Shown one piece after another: positions 44,926 through 57,017 of a stretch of DNA of 64,000 bases. The stretch lies in NCBI RefSeq assembly GCF_024166365.1, contig NC_064831.1:78504268-78568267 (forward strand), given 5' to 3'. Both the position numbers and the translations under genes were made by a program. Every line of letters starts with the position of its first letter. Position 1 is the first letter of the stretch. The notes beneath the pieces are model-generated. The model searched no databases, was not told the origin of the DNA, and worked only from the letters and a program-made list of their open reading frames with translations. This DNA comes from Elephas maximus indicus. Taxonomy: Eukaryota > Chordata > Mammalia > Proboscidea > Elephantidae.

Positions 44926-45169
44926 ATGTATCTTCATATGGAATGCCATCTCTATTACTTTATATCGAGATCGAGTCCTTCTACTAAGAGACCTTCCCAC
45001 GCTACTCTAGCACACAGGGATTGTTCTGTCCTCAGAACACAGTCCCTCTAAGTCCCCCTCATATTTGACATTCTGCACACATAGCTGTGGAACATTTTGA
45101 TGGCTTGTGAAGTGCTGTATTATTTTATCAACTTTTTTTTTTTTATTATTTATTACTGTATCACTACCC

Positions 45170-45331
45170 ATGGTTTGTGGTATAATGGTTAAGCGCTTGA
45201 TTCTGTGGGAGAAGAGACCTGGTGATCTACTTCTGTAAAGATTACAGGCTAGGAAAACTTATGGGGGCAATTCTACTCAGTCACATAAGGTCGCTATGTG
45301 TCGGAATTGGCAAGATGGCGCAAAGCAACAC
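45170..45331 (+). mobile_element. AfroSINE, diverged, B-box region deleted
   Basis: gtggtataatggttaagcgc head, then straight into tgtgggagaagagacctggt; the usual aaccaaaaggtcggcagttc segment is absent. Tail gtgtcggaattggcaagatg. Confidence 0.85.
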
Positions 45332-45537
45332 ATGGATTCTTATTCCTCAATTAGTTCATAAGCTAATTAGGGCAAGAATGGGAGTTTATGATTTTTTTTT
45401 TAACTCCAATAGTATTTATTGTTGGCTCAACAAAAAACTTATATTCTCTGGTTTTAAGGCTACAGGATATTAGAAATTTTCTATTAGAAAGGAAACTTCT
45501 ACTATGCCCAACTCCAAAATCTGGGCATACAAAGAGG

Positions 45538-46059
45538 TGTTATAGATTGAATTGTGTCTTCCAAAAATGTGTGCCAACTTGGCTAGGCCATAATTCCAAG
45601 TATTGTATGGTTGTCTTCCATTTTGTGATCTGATGTAATAATCTCTGTTGTAAATCCTAACCTCTGTGATATTAAATGAAGCAGGATTAGAGGCAGTTAT
45701 ATTAATGAGGCAGGACACAATCCATAGGATTAGGTTGTATCTTGAGTCAATCTCTTTTGAAATATAGAAGAGAGAAGTGAACAGAATGGAGAAAGACCTT
45801 ATTATCACCAAGCAAGATAAGGAAAGAGCAGAGCTTGTCTTTTGGACCTGGAGTCCCTGGGCTGAGAAGCTCCTTAACCCAGGGGAAGACTGATGACAAG
45901 GACCTTCCCTCAGAGCCAACTGAGACAGAAAGGCTTCCCCTGGAGCTGGTGCTCTGAATTTGGACTTTCAGTCTCCTAAACTGTGAGAGAATAAATTTTG
46001 TTTGTTAAACCCATCCACTTGTGGCATTTCTGTTGTAACAGCACTAGATAATTAAGACA
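45538..46059 (+). repeat. Solo LTR (ERVL/MaLR-type), sense
   Basis: Starts TGTTATAGATTGAATTGTGT and ends ATAATTAAGACA, giving TG...CA ends over 522 bp. A polyadenylation signal (aataaa) at about 45991 and the downstream cacttgtggcatttctgttg segment match MaLR-type LTR 3' ends. Shares its sequence order with 60257-60549 and with 36945-37376 antisense. No internal retroviral sequence beside it. Confidence 0.75.
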
Positions 46060-46191
46060 CAAGGAAAGAGATGAAATTACTGTGATAAACACAATAGCTC
46101 AGGTTGGAGTTAAACTGTTGTACATGTTAAATGCCACAAAGAATATTAAATAATATAAATTCCCCCTCTTCCAGAATGAAACAAGCAAAAA

Positions 46192-46255
46192 AAACTGGTT
46201 GCTGTTGAGTCAGTTCCAACTCGTGGTGACTCTGTGTGTGTCAGAGTAGAATAAT
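46192..46255 (-). mobile_element. AfroSINE tail fragment, antisense
   Basis: ctggttgctgttgagtcagt followed by tccaactcgtggtgactctg. Truncated. Confidence 0.85.
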
Positions 46256-46410
46256 TTTTTGCTTCCCTCATGGTGCCAGCCCAATGCTGAGCACTGGTAG
46301 ATTCCAGTGGTTTGTCAATTTGATGGTATAAAGAGAATTATATCAAGAGTGTATTGTTCTTGTATTTACAGTATCAAAATGAAAAAGAAATCAAATTTTA
46401 TATATGTATA

Positions 46411-46487
46411 GGAGACCTCCTAGTAGCACAGTGGTTAAATGCTCAGCTGCTAATGTAAAGGTCAGTGGTTCAAACCCACCAGCTGCT
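46411..46487 (+). mobile_element. AfroSINE head fragment
   Basis: gagacctcctagtagcacag through ggttcaaacccaccagctgc, covering both promoter boxes and then stopping. Confidence 0.85.
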
Positions 46488-46507
46488 TTATGTATATGTA
46501 TATATAT

Positions 46508-46590
46508 CGATTCTGACCCATAGTGACCCTATACAACAGAATAGAACTACCGCGTAGGATTTCCAAGGAGCAGCTGGTGGATTTGACAAC
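46508..46590 (-). mobile_element. AfroSINE fragment, antisense
   Basis: cgattctgacccatagtgac tail part through aaggagcagctggtggattt. Lies 20 bp from a head fragment in the opposite orientation, separated by a TA-rich linker. Confidence 0.88.
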
Positions 46591-46718
46591 GGGTTAATCC
46601 AATTTATTACGTTCATTTATTTTTGGTCTGTGTTTTTAAATAATTATAAAATACAAAATGATATGGTCATGCAGAGGGAAATTCAAGATGGTGATGTATA
46701 TAAAATTGAGATGGCCTT

Positions 46719-47150
46719 TGTATTAGTTTCCTTGAGCTGCTATAGCAAAATACCACCAAGTGAATGGCCTTAAAAAACAGAAATTTGTTGTCTCACAGTT
46801 CTGGAGGCCTAAAGTCTAAGATCAGGATGTCCACTGTGTTGATAGCTTCTGAGGCATTGAGGGAGAATCTCTTCCATGCCTCTCTCCTAGCTTCTAGTAG
46901 CTCCAGGTGTTTGTTGGCTTGCAGATGCGTATTCACACGACCATCCTTCTTCCGCCTCTTTCTGTGTCTGTTCTACTCTTTTATAAGGATAGTAGCCAGA
47001 TGGGATTAGAACCCAGCCTACTCAGGCCTGACCTCATGTTAACTGATAGCATCCTCAAAGACCCTATTTCCAAACAAGGCCACATTCATAGGTACAGTGG
47101 TTAGAATGTCAACATATCTTTTGGGTGGACACAAAATTCAATCCATACCA
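46719..47150 (-). repeat. MLT1/MST-like MaLR solo LTR, antisense
   Basis: 432 bp with TG...CA ends: tgtattagtttccttgagct at the low end, ccatacca at the high end. Landmarks tctcacagttctggaggcct, ctctctcctagcttctagta, aagaccctatttccaaacaa, and aacatatcttttgggtggac are in the order of MaLR LTRs. No internal region. Confidence 0.82.
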
Positions 47151-47983
47151 GCCCCTATTTTTAAACCCAAATATTCCTGAAATGGCATATTAAAAACAGG
47201 TCTCCCTAAGGTGAAATCTTAATTAACGATGCACTGCTGTCTTTATCTGTGTGCAGACAAGGAGAAAAACTAGGAATGAACAAGTTTAGTATTGAGAAGT
47301 AAAGGCTAAGTTTTGATTAAAGGTAAAAGTGTGCAAAAATAGAGGATTTGGAGCAGAAGACTTTGATTTGAATCTTAGCCCAATAGTAATAACTGGGATC
47401 GTGTAGCTTCATCTTTCTGAACTTTAACATTAAATGGGATAACACTCTGTGTCACACTATTGTTAGAATTGAATAAGGTATATATCAAAAGGTACATCTC
47501 AAACCGTACCTTTTAAATATTTTAGTTGAAGGAAAAAATGTACTGAAATATGCAGCTGAGGAATAGGAAGAAAATATAAGGAAATCTGTATGCCTCTTTC
47601 TGAGACTAGAGTTCACCCTCACATTCTCTTACTGGGGTAATTATTTACTCACTTGGTCACCTGGGGAGCAGCTCTTCACACTGGTCGAGTAATCAATATA
47701 TCGATGATTTTAATTCTTTCATAATGGGAGGTCCGGCTGGTAAATCATTTTAAAAGGTGGTAACATGAGAGAATTTTTTGCAAGGTTTATGCTACAGGAA
47801 GAATAACCTATCGAGGAAGGGTGTGTGTGTAGACTTTGAAAGAACGTGGGATTTCTATTATGTGAGATTAGAATGGAGTTACTTGTTTTCTTCTGTCGGA
47901 CTGCAATATGGCATCACTTCATGACATTCTATGCCTGCACATAAAAACAAAGAAGGAATATGAAGTAATTATGTGAATAGAGA
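47151..47983. other. Unannotated sequence
   Basis: No family recognised; a short GT run lies at 47821-47830. Confidence 0.45.
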
Positions 47984-48176
47984 ATTCTCTTTGTGGCACA
48001 GATGGTTAACACTCTCAACTGCTAACCAAAAGGTTGAAGGTTGAGTCCATCCAGGGGCACCTCAGAAAAAAGGTGATCTGCTTCCAAAAATTCAGCCATC
48101 AAAGCCCTACAGAGCACAGTTCTACTCTGATACACGTGGGATCACCATGAATAAGAATCGACTCAAGGGCAACTTT
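47984..48176 (+). mobile_element. AfroSINE (longer subtype)
   Basis: tctttgtggcacagatggtt head, gctaaccaaaaggttgaagg, aaattcagccatcaaagccc, actcaagggcaacttttatt tail. Confidence 0.92.
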
Positions 48177-48304
48177 TATTATATGCAAACAAAATGCACA
48201 AACACTTAATTCATGTGAATTTCCTGGTCTTGGAATTCCAGTTATACTTTAATTTTATATAATCAGCCCTACTTAAACCTAAGAAATTGTGAACTATGCA
48301 TCAT

Positions 48305-48869
48305 TTAGTCATTCGTTCATTCCTTTAATTACCCGATAGAATTTACAGGGCTCCTAAAATGTGCCCCACACCCTTCTCGGTGCTAGGAATGCCACAACGA
48401 GTGGGCAAAGTCTCTACCTTCATGGAGCCTATATTCTAGTGGTAGAGACAGAAAAAACAGATAAGGATCACACTGGGCTGTAATAACAGGTATGCAGAAA
48501 AGTAAAGCGAGGTGAGGTGATGGAGACTCGTGATGGTAGGGAAGGGGTTCCAGGGTCAGTGTAGACAGTGAAGACCAAGGATATGGAAGAAGAGAGAGGA
48601 TGAGCAATGCAATAATTTGAAGGAAGAGCTTTTCACTCAGAGGAAAGAGCAAATCCAAAGCCAGGAGGGGTCTAGCATGTCTAAGGACAGCAAGAAGCCA
48701 ATGTGGCTGGAACCGTGACGTTGAAGAAAGGAAGACAGGAGGACTGAGAGACCAGATCGTGGAAGACTTTGTAAGTCACACCAGTGGTTGGGAGCTGTTT
48801 TTTCTAAGAGTGATGGAGAGTCCCTAGAAGCATTTGAGCAGGGAGTAGATGACCTGATAAATGATACTT
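48305..48869 (+). repeat. Ancient mammal-wide repeat, possibly L2-like
   Basis: ctaccttcatggagcctata and ttctagtggtagagacagaa, later gcatttgagcagggagtaga. I recognise the motif as an old mammalian interspersed repeat but cannot fix the family. Confidence 0.45.
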
Positions 48870-49235
48870 TCTTGACATTTTACTTTGAAATAATGTCAGA
48901 TGTACATAAATGTCAAAAGAACAATACAAAAAATTTTTATATACCTTCACCTAATTCCTCAACTCTCTAATAGATAAAAAAAAAAAAATAGATGTAAATG
49001 TAGATATAGATATGTAGATATATTCCTCATAAACACTTTGGGGGTTGCATACATGATGCCCCTTTACCACTAAACGGTATACATTTCCTAAATATAATGG
49101 TATTGCCTCGTAAAAACCAAAGCACAGTTAACAAAATCAGGGCAGTAACAAGGATACAATACTGTTATCTAACCTACAGACCTTATTCAAATTTTACCAA
49201 TTGCACCACTAATGTCCTCTTTTGTTGTTATAGCT
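48870..49235 (-). mobile_element. Old L1M 3' UTR, antisense (part 1)
   Basis: ttactttgaaataatgtcag, atataccttcacctaattcc, gatacaatactgttatctaa, ttcaaattttaccaattgca, cactaatgtcctcttttg. The order fits old L1M 3' UTRs; continues near 50250. Confidence 0.65.
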
Positions 49236-50249
49236 TTTTTCTACTGAAAATCAATATATGTTTATTCAGCTTATTGAAGAATAATTTACATATAATAAAA
49301 TTCACCAGTACCATGTGTAAAATTTAATGAGTTTTAATAGATGTGTACAATAGTGCGACAAGTCCTGGTTGCACAGTGCTTAAAATGCTGGATTGCTAAC
49401 CGAAAGGTTGGGGGTCTGAACCCACCAGCTGCTCTGTGGGAGAAAGATGTGACAGTCTGCTTCATAAAGATTAGAGCTTTGGAAGCCCTGTAAGGCAGTT
49501 CCACTCTGTCCTACAGGATTGCTAAGAGTTGGAATTAACTTGATGGCAATATTTTTTGTTTTTTTCTTTGGTGCAATAGTATAACCACCACGATGTGGTC
49601 TGATACTCTGAAAAAGTTCCCGCCTACCTTTTTGCAGTCAATTTACAATCGTCACGTCTCGGGCTTGGAAACCTCTGATTTGCTTTCTGTTGCTATGAAT
49701 TTACTTTTTCTAGAACTTTAAGTAGATGGAACCGTACAATATGGAGTTGGGTCTGGCTTCTTTCAACTGTCATAACGCTTTCGTGATTCATCCATGTCGT
49801 TGTGTGCGTCGGTAGTTTGTTCTTTATATTACTAGTAATATTCCATTGTATGCACATATCATTTTCTTATCTAGTCATCAGCCATGGACATTTGAGATGT
49901 TTCCAGATTTGGGCGATTATAAATAAAGTCCCTATGCATTTTTGAGCACAAGTTTTTATATGGACATAAGTTTTTATTTCTCTTGGATAAATACTTAGAA
50001 GTAGGATTGCTGGACAATATAAGCATGTCTAACCTCATATGCAGCTGCCAAATCATTTTCCAGAGTGAGTGCATTTTCACCAGCAATGTATGAGGGCCCC
50101 GGTTGCTGCCCTTCCTCCTGAAGACTTGTGTATGTAATCATGCTTCTTTGTTCGGTTGGTTGGTTGTGTTTTATTTATTTATTTATTCTTTTGTTTTTAG
50201 CCTTTCAGTAGGCATGGAGTGGTATCTTATGTTGAAATCGGTATTTTTC
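49236..50249 (-). mobile_element. L1 3' end inserted in the older L1M, antisense
   Basis: ataatttacatataataaaa, then, after an AfroSINE, tgtctggcttctttcaa-type block (49748), ttcatccatgtcgttgtgtg, aatattccattgtatgcaca, ttctcttggataaatactta, ccagcaatgtatgagggccc. Ends near 50249 where the L1M UTR order resumes. Confidence 0.7.
49357..49566 (+). mobile_element. AfroSINE (longer subtype)
   Basis: caagtcctggttgcacagtg head, gggagaaagatgtgacagtc body, aacttgatggcaatattttt tail. Confidence 0.92.
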
Positions 50250-50548
50250 TAGTTCTGGATTCAATCTAGGACCCAATGTTGCACTTAGTTGCCACGCCTC
50301 TGTGGTTTCCTTAATCTGGAATATTTTTTCAGCCTTTTCTTGTGTTTTATGACCATGACAATGATACATTTTTGAAAGTCAGATTATTGGGATGTTATTT
50401 GCATACCATACAATTCTCCAGTTCTAGGTGTACAGTTCTATGAATTTTGACAAATACACGCAGTCATGTAACAGCTACCAAAATCAAAATATAGAAAATT
50501 TCTATGACACCGCAAAGTGCCCTCAGTTCTCTGTAGTCAACCCCCTCT
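50250..50548 (-). mobile_element. Old L1M 3' UTR, antisense (part 2)
   Basis: ggattcaatctaggacccaa, ttgcacttagttgccacgcc, gttttatgaccatgacaatg, then gttctatgaattttgacaaa and ctctgtagtcaacccc. Resumes at 51196 after an LTR. Confidence 0.65.
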
Positions 50549-51195
50549 GTGGCAGGCAGAATTCTAAGATGGCCTTCAAGATTCTCAGTCCCTGGTGTAC
50601 ACACACCTTCTCTCAGTTATTCAGTCCCTCACTAACTGAGGTACTGCTGTAAAGGGATTTTTGTAGGTTCAATTATGGTCCCCCAAAATTTAACCTTAAA
50701 ATAAGGAGTATAAGGACTATAAACACATGAGCCCTATAAGAGCAGATTTTTCCCTGGGTGATCAAAAAAAAAAAGGAAGTCAGATTCGAAGCATGAAAAG
50801 GATTCAGTCTGCCATTGCTGCCTAGAAGATGGATGGAGCCATGTGGCAAGGAATGTGGGTGGCCTCTAGGAGCTAAAAGCAGCCCCTGGCTGACGGCCAA
50901 CAAGGAAATGGGAACCTCAATACATCCAGGAATCACACTGGAAACCTCAGTCCCATAATCATACTAAGCTGAATTCTGTCATTAATTAGAACGAGCTTGG
51001 CCCTGGATTTCCCTCAGAGCCTGCAGATGTGGACTCGGCCTGGCCAACACCTTGATTTCAATTCTGTGATGTCTTCAGTAGAGAATGCTTTCAGACTGTG
51101 CCAGGCTTCTGACCTATAAGATTATGAGCTAATAAATGGATTTTAAGCTGTCCAGTTTGTGGTAATTTTTTACCCAGCAATAAAACACTAATATA
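50549..51195 (+). repeat. LTR-like element inserted in L1M, sense
   Basis: Starts tgtggcaggcagaattctaa and ends gtttgtggtaattttttacc then caataaaacactaatata. Internal landmarks gccatgtggcaaggaatgtg, ggtggcctctaggagctaaa, cctggccaacaccttgattt, and the aataaa-type signal at 51132. The order is that of an ERVL/MaLR-type LTR. About 647 bp, longer than usual, so a further insertion or duplication inside is possible (near 50650-50670 a second start-like block tgtaggttcaattatggtcc appears). Confidence 0.6.
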
Positions 51196-52107
51196 CCTTT
51201 CCACCATTCCAACCAGTAACAAAGACTCGTTGGATTTGTTTTCTCACCCTTTAATTTTGCATTTTCAAAAATGTTACGTAAATGGAATCCTACAATCCGT
51301 AGTCATTTTAGCCTGTGTTCCACAAGATTTTGCTTTTTCCTTTTCACTTTCCCCTCCTGCCTTTCTCTCCAGAGCAACTAATTAGGTTTATTAAGCTGTA
51401 ATTATATTCAGTAAAATTACCCATTTTGGTCAATGCTTACGTGAGTGTTGACAAATACATACGTTTATATGATAACCACTGAAACAAGGATATAGAATAG
51501 TTCCATAACTCCCCCAGATTTTCTTGGGTCCCTTTGTAGTCATACCCTCCCCAAGTACTGAGCATCTGGAAAACACTGATCTGTTTTTGTTCCTATAGTT
51601 TTGCATTTACGAGAATATCTTAAAAATGGAATTATACAGACTGTAGCCTTTTGAATATAGTTCTTTCTTTTATTGTAGTGCATTTGAGATTCATCCATGT
51701 TATAGCACGTATCAGTAGTATGTTTCTTCCTACTGGTGAGTAAAATTCCATTGTATGAATACACCACTGTTTGTTTATCTCTCATCAGTTGATGGACTTT
51801 GGAACCGTTTCCAGTTATTGGTGATAATGAATAAAGCCACTATAAACTTATACATAAGGCTTTTGATATAAAGTGCTTCTTTCTCTGAGTAAATACCTGG
51901 AATTGTTGAGTCACAATTTCAATTTTAGAAAAAAAGACCAAATGTTTACCAAAGTGGTTATACTATCTTGAATTTCTACCAACAAAATATGAGGTCAAGT
52001 AGCTCTGCATCCTACCAGCATTTGGTCTTGCCCATTTAAGAAATAATCAAGTCTAATTATGAAGCTGTACATCATTTTGGATTAATTCCCATTTCTCCAG
52101 TGAATAA

Positions 52108-52351
52108 TGGGACATGTTGTCAGGAGGGATCAGTCCCTGGGGAAGAACACCATGCTTGGTATAGTGAGGGTCAATGAAAAAGAGGAAGACCCTCAACAAG
52201 ATGAATTGACACAGTGGCTGCAACAATGCACTCAAGCATAACAACGATTGTGAGGATGGCACAGTACCAGGCAGTGTTTCATTCTGTTGCACATAGGGTC
52301 ACTGTGAGTTGGAACTGACTCGACGGCACCTAAGGACAACAACAACAACAA
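52108..52351 (+). mobile_element. RTE 3' fragment with TSD
   Basis: gggacatgttgtcaggaggg through gactcgacggcacctaagga and a (CAA)n tail. TGAATAA at 52101-52107 and 52352-52358. Confidence 0.93.
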
Positions 52352-52601
52352 TGAATAACGATGTTGAAAGTCTTGTCATGCACTTCTTTGCCATCCATGT
52401 ATCTATTTTAGTTATGTGCTTATTCAAGCTTTGGCCCACTTTTAAAATTAGGTTATTTCTTTTCTTATTACTGGGTTTTGAGAATTCTGGACACAAGTCT
52501 GTCATCATACATGTGTTTTAGAAATCAGTGTTTCTCTTAGTCTATGGATGAGATTTTAAATTTCTTTTTTTCAATTTTCCATTTATTTCAGTTCTTGCTT
52601 A

Positions 52602-52693
52602 TATGGTTGTTGTTGGGTGCTGTCGAATTCTGACTCGTAGTGACCCATGTGACAGAGTAGAACTGCTTTATAGGGTTTTCTTGGCTGTAATCT
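52602..52693 (-). mobile_element. AfroSINE 3' part, antisense
   Basis: ggttgttgttgggtgctgtc tail, then tgtgacagagtagaactgct. Stops at a poly(T) at 52694. Confidence 0.88.
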
Positions 52694-53793
52694 TTTTTTT
52701 TTTTTCATTCTAAATTTCTTAACAGTGTCTTTTTTGTTTTTAATTTTGATGAAGTCCAACTTATCATTTTTTTTCTCCTTTTAAGGGTCATTCTTTTGAT
52801 GTCAAATCTAAGAAATTTTGCATGACCTAAGATTTGCTACTGTCTTTTTTCATGGAAGATTTATAGTTTTATTTTGACATTAGGTCTATGATCCGTTTTG
52901 TGCTAAGATATGGTCTTTTTTTTTTTTGCATATAGACATGTAATTATTCCAGCACCATTTACTGAAAAAACTATCCTTTCTTTTTCCATTGATTTGTCTT
53001 TGCACCTTTGCAAAAAAACAGTTGACTATTTCTTTGCGTCTATTTCTCGGATCTGTAGTCTATTCAGTTACTCTATGTGTCTATTCTTTCACCAATATCA
53101 CACTGATTTGATTACTGAAGGTTTATAGTAAGTCTTGAAATCAAGTGTGAGTCCTCCAACTTTGTTTTTTATCTACAAAATTATTTTGGCTACTAAGTTT
53201 CTTTGACTTTCCATGTAAATTTTAAGATCGTCTTGTGTGTTTTAAAAATATCTTGCTGGGATTTCACTTGAAATTGCATTAAGTCTGTAGATCAGTTTTT
53301 TTTTAAGAAAATTGTTAACTTAAAAACAGTGAGTCTTCCAATCCATGAGCATGCTCTATCTCTCTCTTTATTTAGGCTTTCTTTGATTCCTTTTCTCTGT
53401 GCTTTGTAGCTTTCAGCATAAAGATCTTGTACACATTTTGTTGCATTGGTACCCAAGTATTTCATGCTTTCAGCACTGTTGTAAAGGGCACTTTTAAAAT
53501 TTTTAATTTCTAATTGTTTATTGCTAACATTTAGAAATAGAATGTTTTCCCTGATCTCTGTCATGTGACTTTGTTGAATTCATTTATTAATCCTGGTTGC
53601 TTATTTCTGGATTCTTTGGGATTTTCTCCTGAAATAATCAATTATCTGCAAATATAGTTTCTTTTCTTTCCTTTTATTCTGCACGCACTTTCCCCATTCC
53701 TTGACTTTATTGAATTCTGATGTCCAGTACGACGTTGAATAGGATTGGTGTCAGCAGACATCTTTGCCTTTTTCTCAGTCCTAAAGGGAGGAA

Positions 53794-53960
53794 AGAGAGG
53801 CCTGGTGGCGCAGCGATTAAGAGCTATGGTGAGCTATGGCTGCTAACCAAAAAAGTTGGCAGTTTGAATCCACCAGCAGCTCCTGGGAAACCTTATGGGG
53901 CAGTTCTACTCTGTCGCTGTGAGTCAAGGCTTGATGGCAACGAGTTTGGTTTGATTTTAG
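53794..53960 (+). mobile_element. AfroSINE with short internal duplication
   Basis: ggcctggtggcgcagcgatt head. The block gagctatgg occurs twice in tandem, duplicating 11 or so bases just after the A-box. Tail gatggcaacgagtttggttt. Confidence 0.93.
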
Positions 53961-54694
53961 GTTTGAAGGAAAGAGGTCAATCTTCCATAAATAAGCGTGA
54001 TCTTAGATGTAGGTGTTTGTAGATATAACCTTATAACCTTGAGGACGTTTACTTCTTCTCGTAGTTTGCTGACAGTATTTACCATAAATGGACATCAAAA
54101 TTTTTTATCAAAGGATTTTTTACGTGTAATGAGAAAATTGTATGGCTTTTCTTCTTTAGTCTATTAATATGATGAATTTCATTGTCTGATTTTCAAATGT
54201 TGAATCAAACTTGCATTCCTAAGATAAACTCCACTTGGTCATGATGTATTATTCTTTTTTATATGTTGCTGGATTCAATTTCCTAATATTTTTTTGAGGA
54301 TTTTTGTGTCTATGATCATGAGGGGTATCACTGTATAGATTTTGTTTCTTGTAATATCTTTGTTTTGACATCAGGGTAATTCTGGCTTTATAACACAAGT
54401 TGGGAAACGTTCCCCCCTCTCCTATTTCCTGGAGTAGCTTATATAGAAATGGTGTTATTTCTTCCGTAAATGCTCAGTAGAAATCCCTGGTGAAGCCATC
54501 TGGGTCTGAAGTTTTCTCTTTGGGAAGGACTCTAGCCACAATTCCAATTCTATAATAGATAAAGAACTGTTGAGGTTATCCATTCCTTTTTGAGTGAGAT
54601 TTGGTAGTTTTTGTCTTTTTATTTCACCTACTTTTGTCAAATGTTAGGGCATAGATTTTTTTGTTTTATGTCTTTCTTCTCCTTTTAACGTCTA

Positions 54695-54752
54695 TAAAAC
54701 CAAAACCAAACCAAACCTGTTGCCGTCGAGTCGATTCCGACTCATAGTGGTC
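54695..54752 (-). mobile_element. AfroSINE tail fragment, antisense
   Basis: aaaccaaaccaaacctgttg then ccgtcgagtcgattccgact. Only the last 60 bp, almost free of substitutions, so a young but strongly 5'-truncated copy. Confidence 0.88.
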
Positions 54753-56016
54753 CTAAATATGTGTAATAAAATTTTCTATTTCATTCCTGATGTTGCAAAT
54801 TTATTTATTCTCTTTTTATTTCTTTATCAGTTGGGGTAGAGCTGGGTTTGGCGAACGTTTGTTATACAGGTTATATAGTAAATGCTTTCATATATGCAAG
54901 CCACGTAATTTGTGTCTCAACTACTTAACCCTCTTACTGTAGTAAAAAGCAGCCCTAGGCAATATGTCTACAAATGGACATAGCTGTATTCCAAGACTAT
55001 TTTCTTTACAAAAGCAGACAGTGGGTTGGATTTGGGCTATAGTTTACAGATCACTAGACTAGAAGATTATCAAGTTTATTGATCTTTTCCAAATGTTAGC
55101 CTTTTGTTTTAATCGATCTCTTTCTATTGTTTTCTATTTTCAATCTTAATGATCACTGCTCTTATTTTTTCCTTCCTTCCTGCTTGCTGTAAGTGTAATT
55201 TGCTTTTCTTTTTCTAGTTTCATAAGGTAAAAGTTTGAATTATTGATTTGAGATCTGTCTTCTTTTCTAATATAACCGTTAACTTTATGTTTTCTTTTAA
55301 GTACTGCTTTAGCTGTGTCCCCACAATTTTAATATGTTTTATATTCATTCAATCCAAAATATTTTTAATATTTTATGTTGTTTAATTTTTTAAATATTTT
55401 ATGCCTTTAATATTTTATTATAGTATCTTTCTTCAGCTCATGGGTTAATAAATGTGTGTTTAATGTCCAAATTTTAGGGAATTTTTAGATATTTTTCTCG
55501 TATCGATTTTTAGTTTAATTCCTTACAGTCAAATAATATGGTTTATATGATCTAAATTACTTTGAATTTGTTGAAGTTTGTCCTATTGCCTAGGCTATAA
55601 TTTATCTTGGTGAATATTTCATGTAAACTTGAAAGCAGCATGTATTCTGCTGTTTGGTGGCATGTTCTGTAAATGTAAATTAAGTCACACTGGGTGATAC
55701 TGTCATTTATGTCTTCATTGCTGTACTGATAATGTTTTTTTCACTTGCTCTATGTATTCCTGAGGGAGGATTTTTGAAGTCATTATCAGATTTTGCTTCA
55801 TGTATTTTGAAATGCTGATGTTATCATACACATTTAGCATTATTTTCTCTTTTTTTGGTGAAATGACTCCTTTATCAGTATATAATGTCCTATATTACCC
55901 TTAGCAATATTTTTTGTTCTGAACTTTACTTTGTCTGATAATTATATACCCACTCCAGCTTCATTTTGATTGGTGTTTTCATGGCATATATTTGTCCATC
56001 CTTTTACTTTATCATA

Positions 56017-56176
56017 GGAAACCCTGGTGGCATAGCAGTTAATTGCTACAACTGCTAACCAAAAGGTCGGCAGTTCAAATCCACCAGGCACTTCTTGGGA
56101 ACTCTATGGGGCAGTTCTACTCTCTTATAGGGTTGTAATGAATTGGAATCAACTCGACAGCAATGGGTTGTTTTTT
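56017..56176 (+). mobile_element. AfroSINE with TSD
   Basis: gaaaccctggtggcatagca head to gactcgacagcaatgggttg tail. TTTTACTTTA repeated at 56002-56011 and 56177-56186. Confidence 0.93.
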
Positions 56177-56194
56177 TTTTACTTTAGTATATTT

Positions 56195-56275
56195 TTATGC
56201 ATATATATCATATATATAATTAATATATATTATACATATAAGTATATCTAATATACATTTATACATATATAATAT
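56195..56275. repeat. AT-rich low-complexity tract
   Basis: Degenerate (TA)n and ATATAT repeats inside old L1 sequence. Confidence 0.85.
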
Positions 56276-56348
56276 TTAAACTATATTTCTTAAAAACAGT
56301 ATATGATTGGGCCTTGCTTTTTAAAATTCAGTATAATAATATTGGTCT

Positions 56349-57017
56349 TTTTTTTTTATTGTGCTTTAGGTGAAAGTTTACAGAGTGAGTTAATTTCCCA
56401 TTAAAAAATTAATACACATATTGTTTGGTGACATTGGTTGCCAACCCTGCGACACTCTCCGCTTTTATACCTTGGGCTCCCCATTTCTATCCATCCAGCT
56501 TTCCTGTCCCCTTCTGCCTTCTTGTCCTTCCCCCTGGGCTGCTATGCCCATTTTGTCTCACATATGTGATTGAACTATGTGCATTATTGTTTGTTTTATA
56601 GGTCTGTCTAATCTTTGGCTGAAGGGTGAACCTCAGGGGGGACTTCAGTACTGAGTTAAAAGGGTGTCCGTGTGCCTTACTTTCAGGGTTTCTCCAGTCT
56701 CTGTCAGACGAGTAAGTCTGGTCTTTTTTTATGAGTTAGAATTTTGTTCTGCATTTTTCTCCAGCTCTGTCTGGGACCCTCTATTGTGATCCCATCAGAA
56801 CAGTTGGTGGTGGTGACCAAGAGCCATCTAGTTGTGCTGGACTCAGTCTGGTGGAGGCTGTAGTAGTTGTGGTCCATTAGTCCTTCAAACTAACCTTTCC
56901 CTTGTATCTTTGGTTTTCTTCATTCTTCCTTGCTCCAGATGGGGTGGGACAAGTAGAGTTTCTTAGATGGCTGCTCACACGCTTTTAAGATCCCAGATGC
57001 TACTCACCAAAGTAGGA
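56349..57017 (-). mobile_element. L1 3' UTR, antisense, 5'-truncated
   Basis: Poly(T) then gtgctttaggtgaaagttta, ggtgacattggttgccaacc, ccagctttcctgtccccttc, ggtgaacctcaggggggact, tctccagctctgtctgggac, ttgctccagatggggtggga, cttagatggctgctcacacg. Same lineage as 27181-27763, and it supplies the reference for the L1 tail joined to 5S rRNA at 17851-18153. Confidence 0.85.

Larger units (their letters stand above)
51196..56345 (-). mobile_element. Long field of old L1 (L1M-like), antisense 3' UTR and ORF2
   Basis: No open L1 frame remains; the longest residue is a 90-codon frame at 53292-53564 (SWIGRLTVFKL motif of the post-RT region). Landmarks include tgagattcatccatgttata (51685), gagattttaaatttc (52550), cagcaccatttactgaaaaa (52950), ccaatccatgagcatgctct (53338), ccacttggtcatgatgtatt (54232), aagttgggaaacgttc (54402), cttactttgtctgat (55926). 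Two or more L1 copies may be joined. Interrupted by an RTE (52108-52351) and several AfroSINEs. Confidence 0.72.

Noticed and set aside
45538..46059. Flank of a complete endogenous retrovirus
   Set aside because: No gag, pol or env-like frame and no second LTR within reach; the LTR copies here are all solo.
46411..46590. Foldback element or twin-primed SINE
   Set aside because: Head and tail pieces are in an order that twin priming of one element does not produce. Two separate SINE fragments around a TA-rich linker are more likely.
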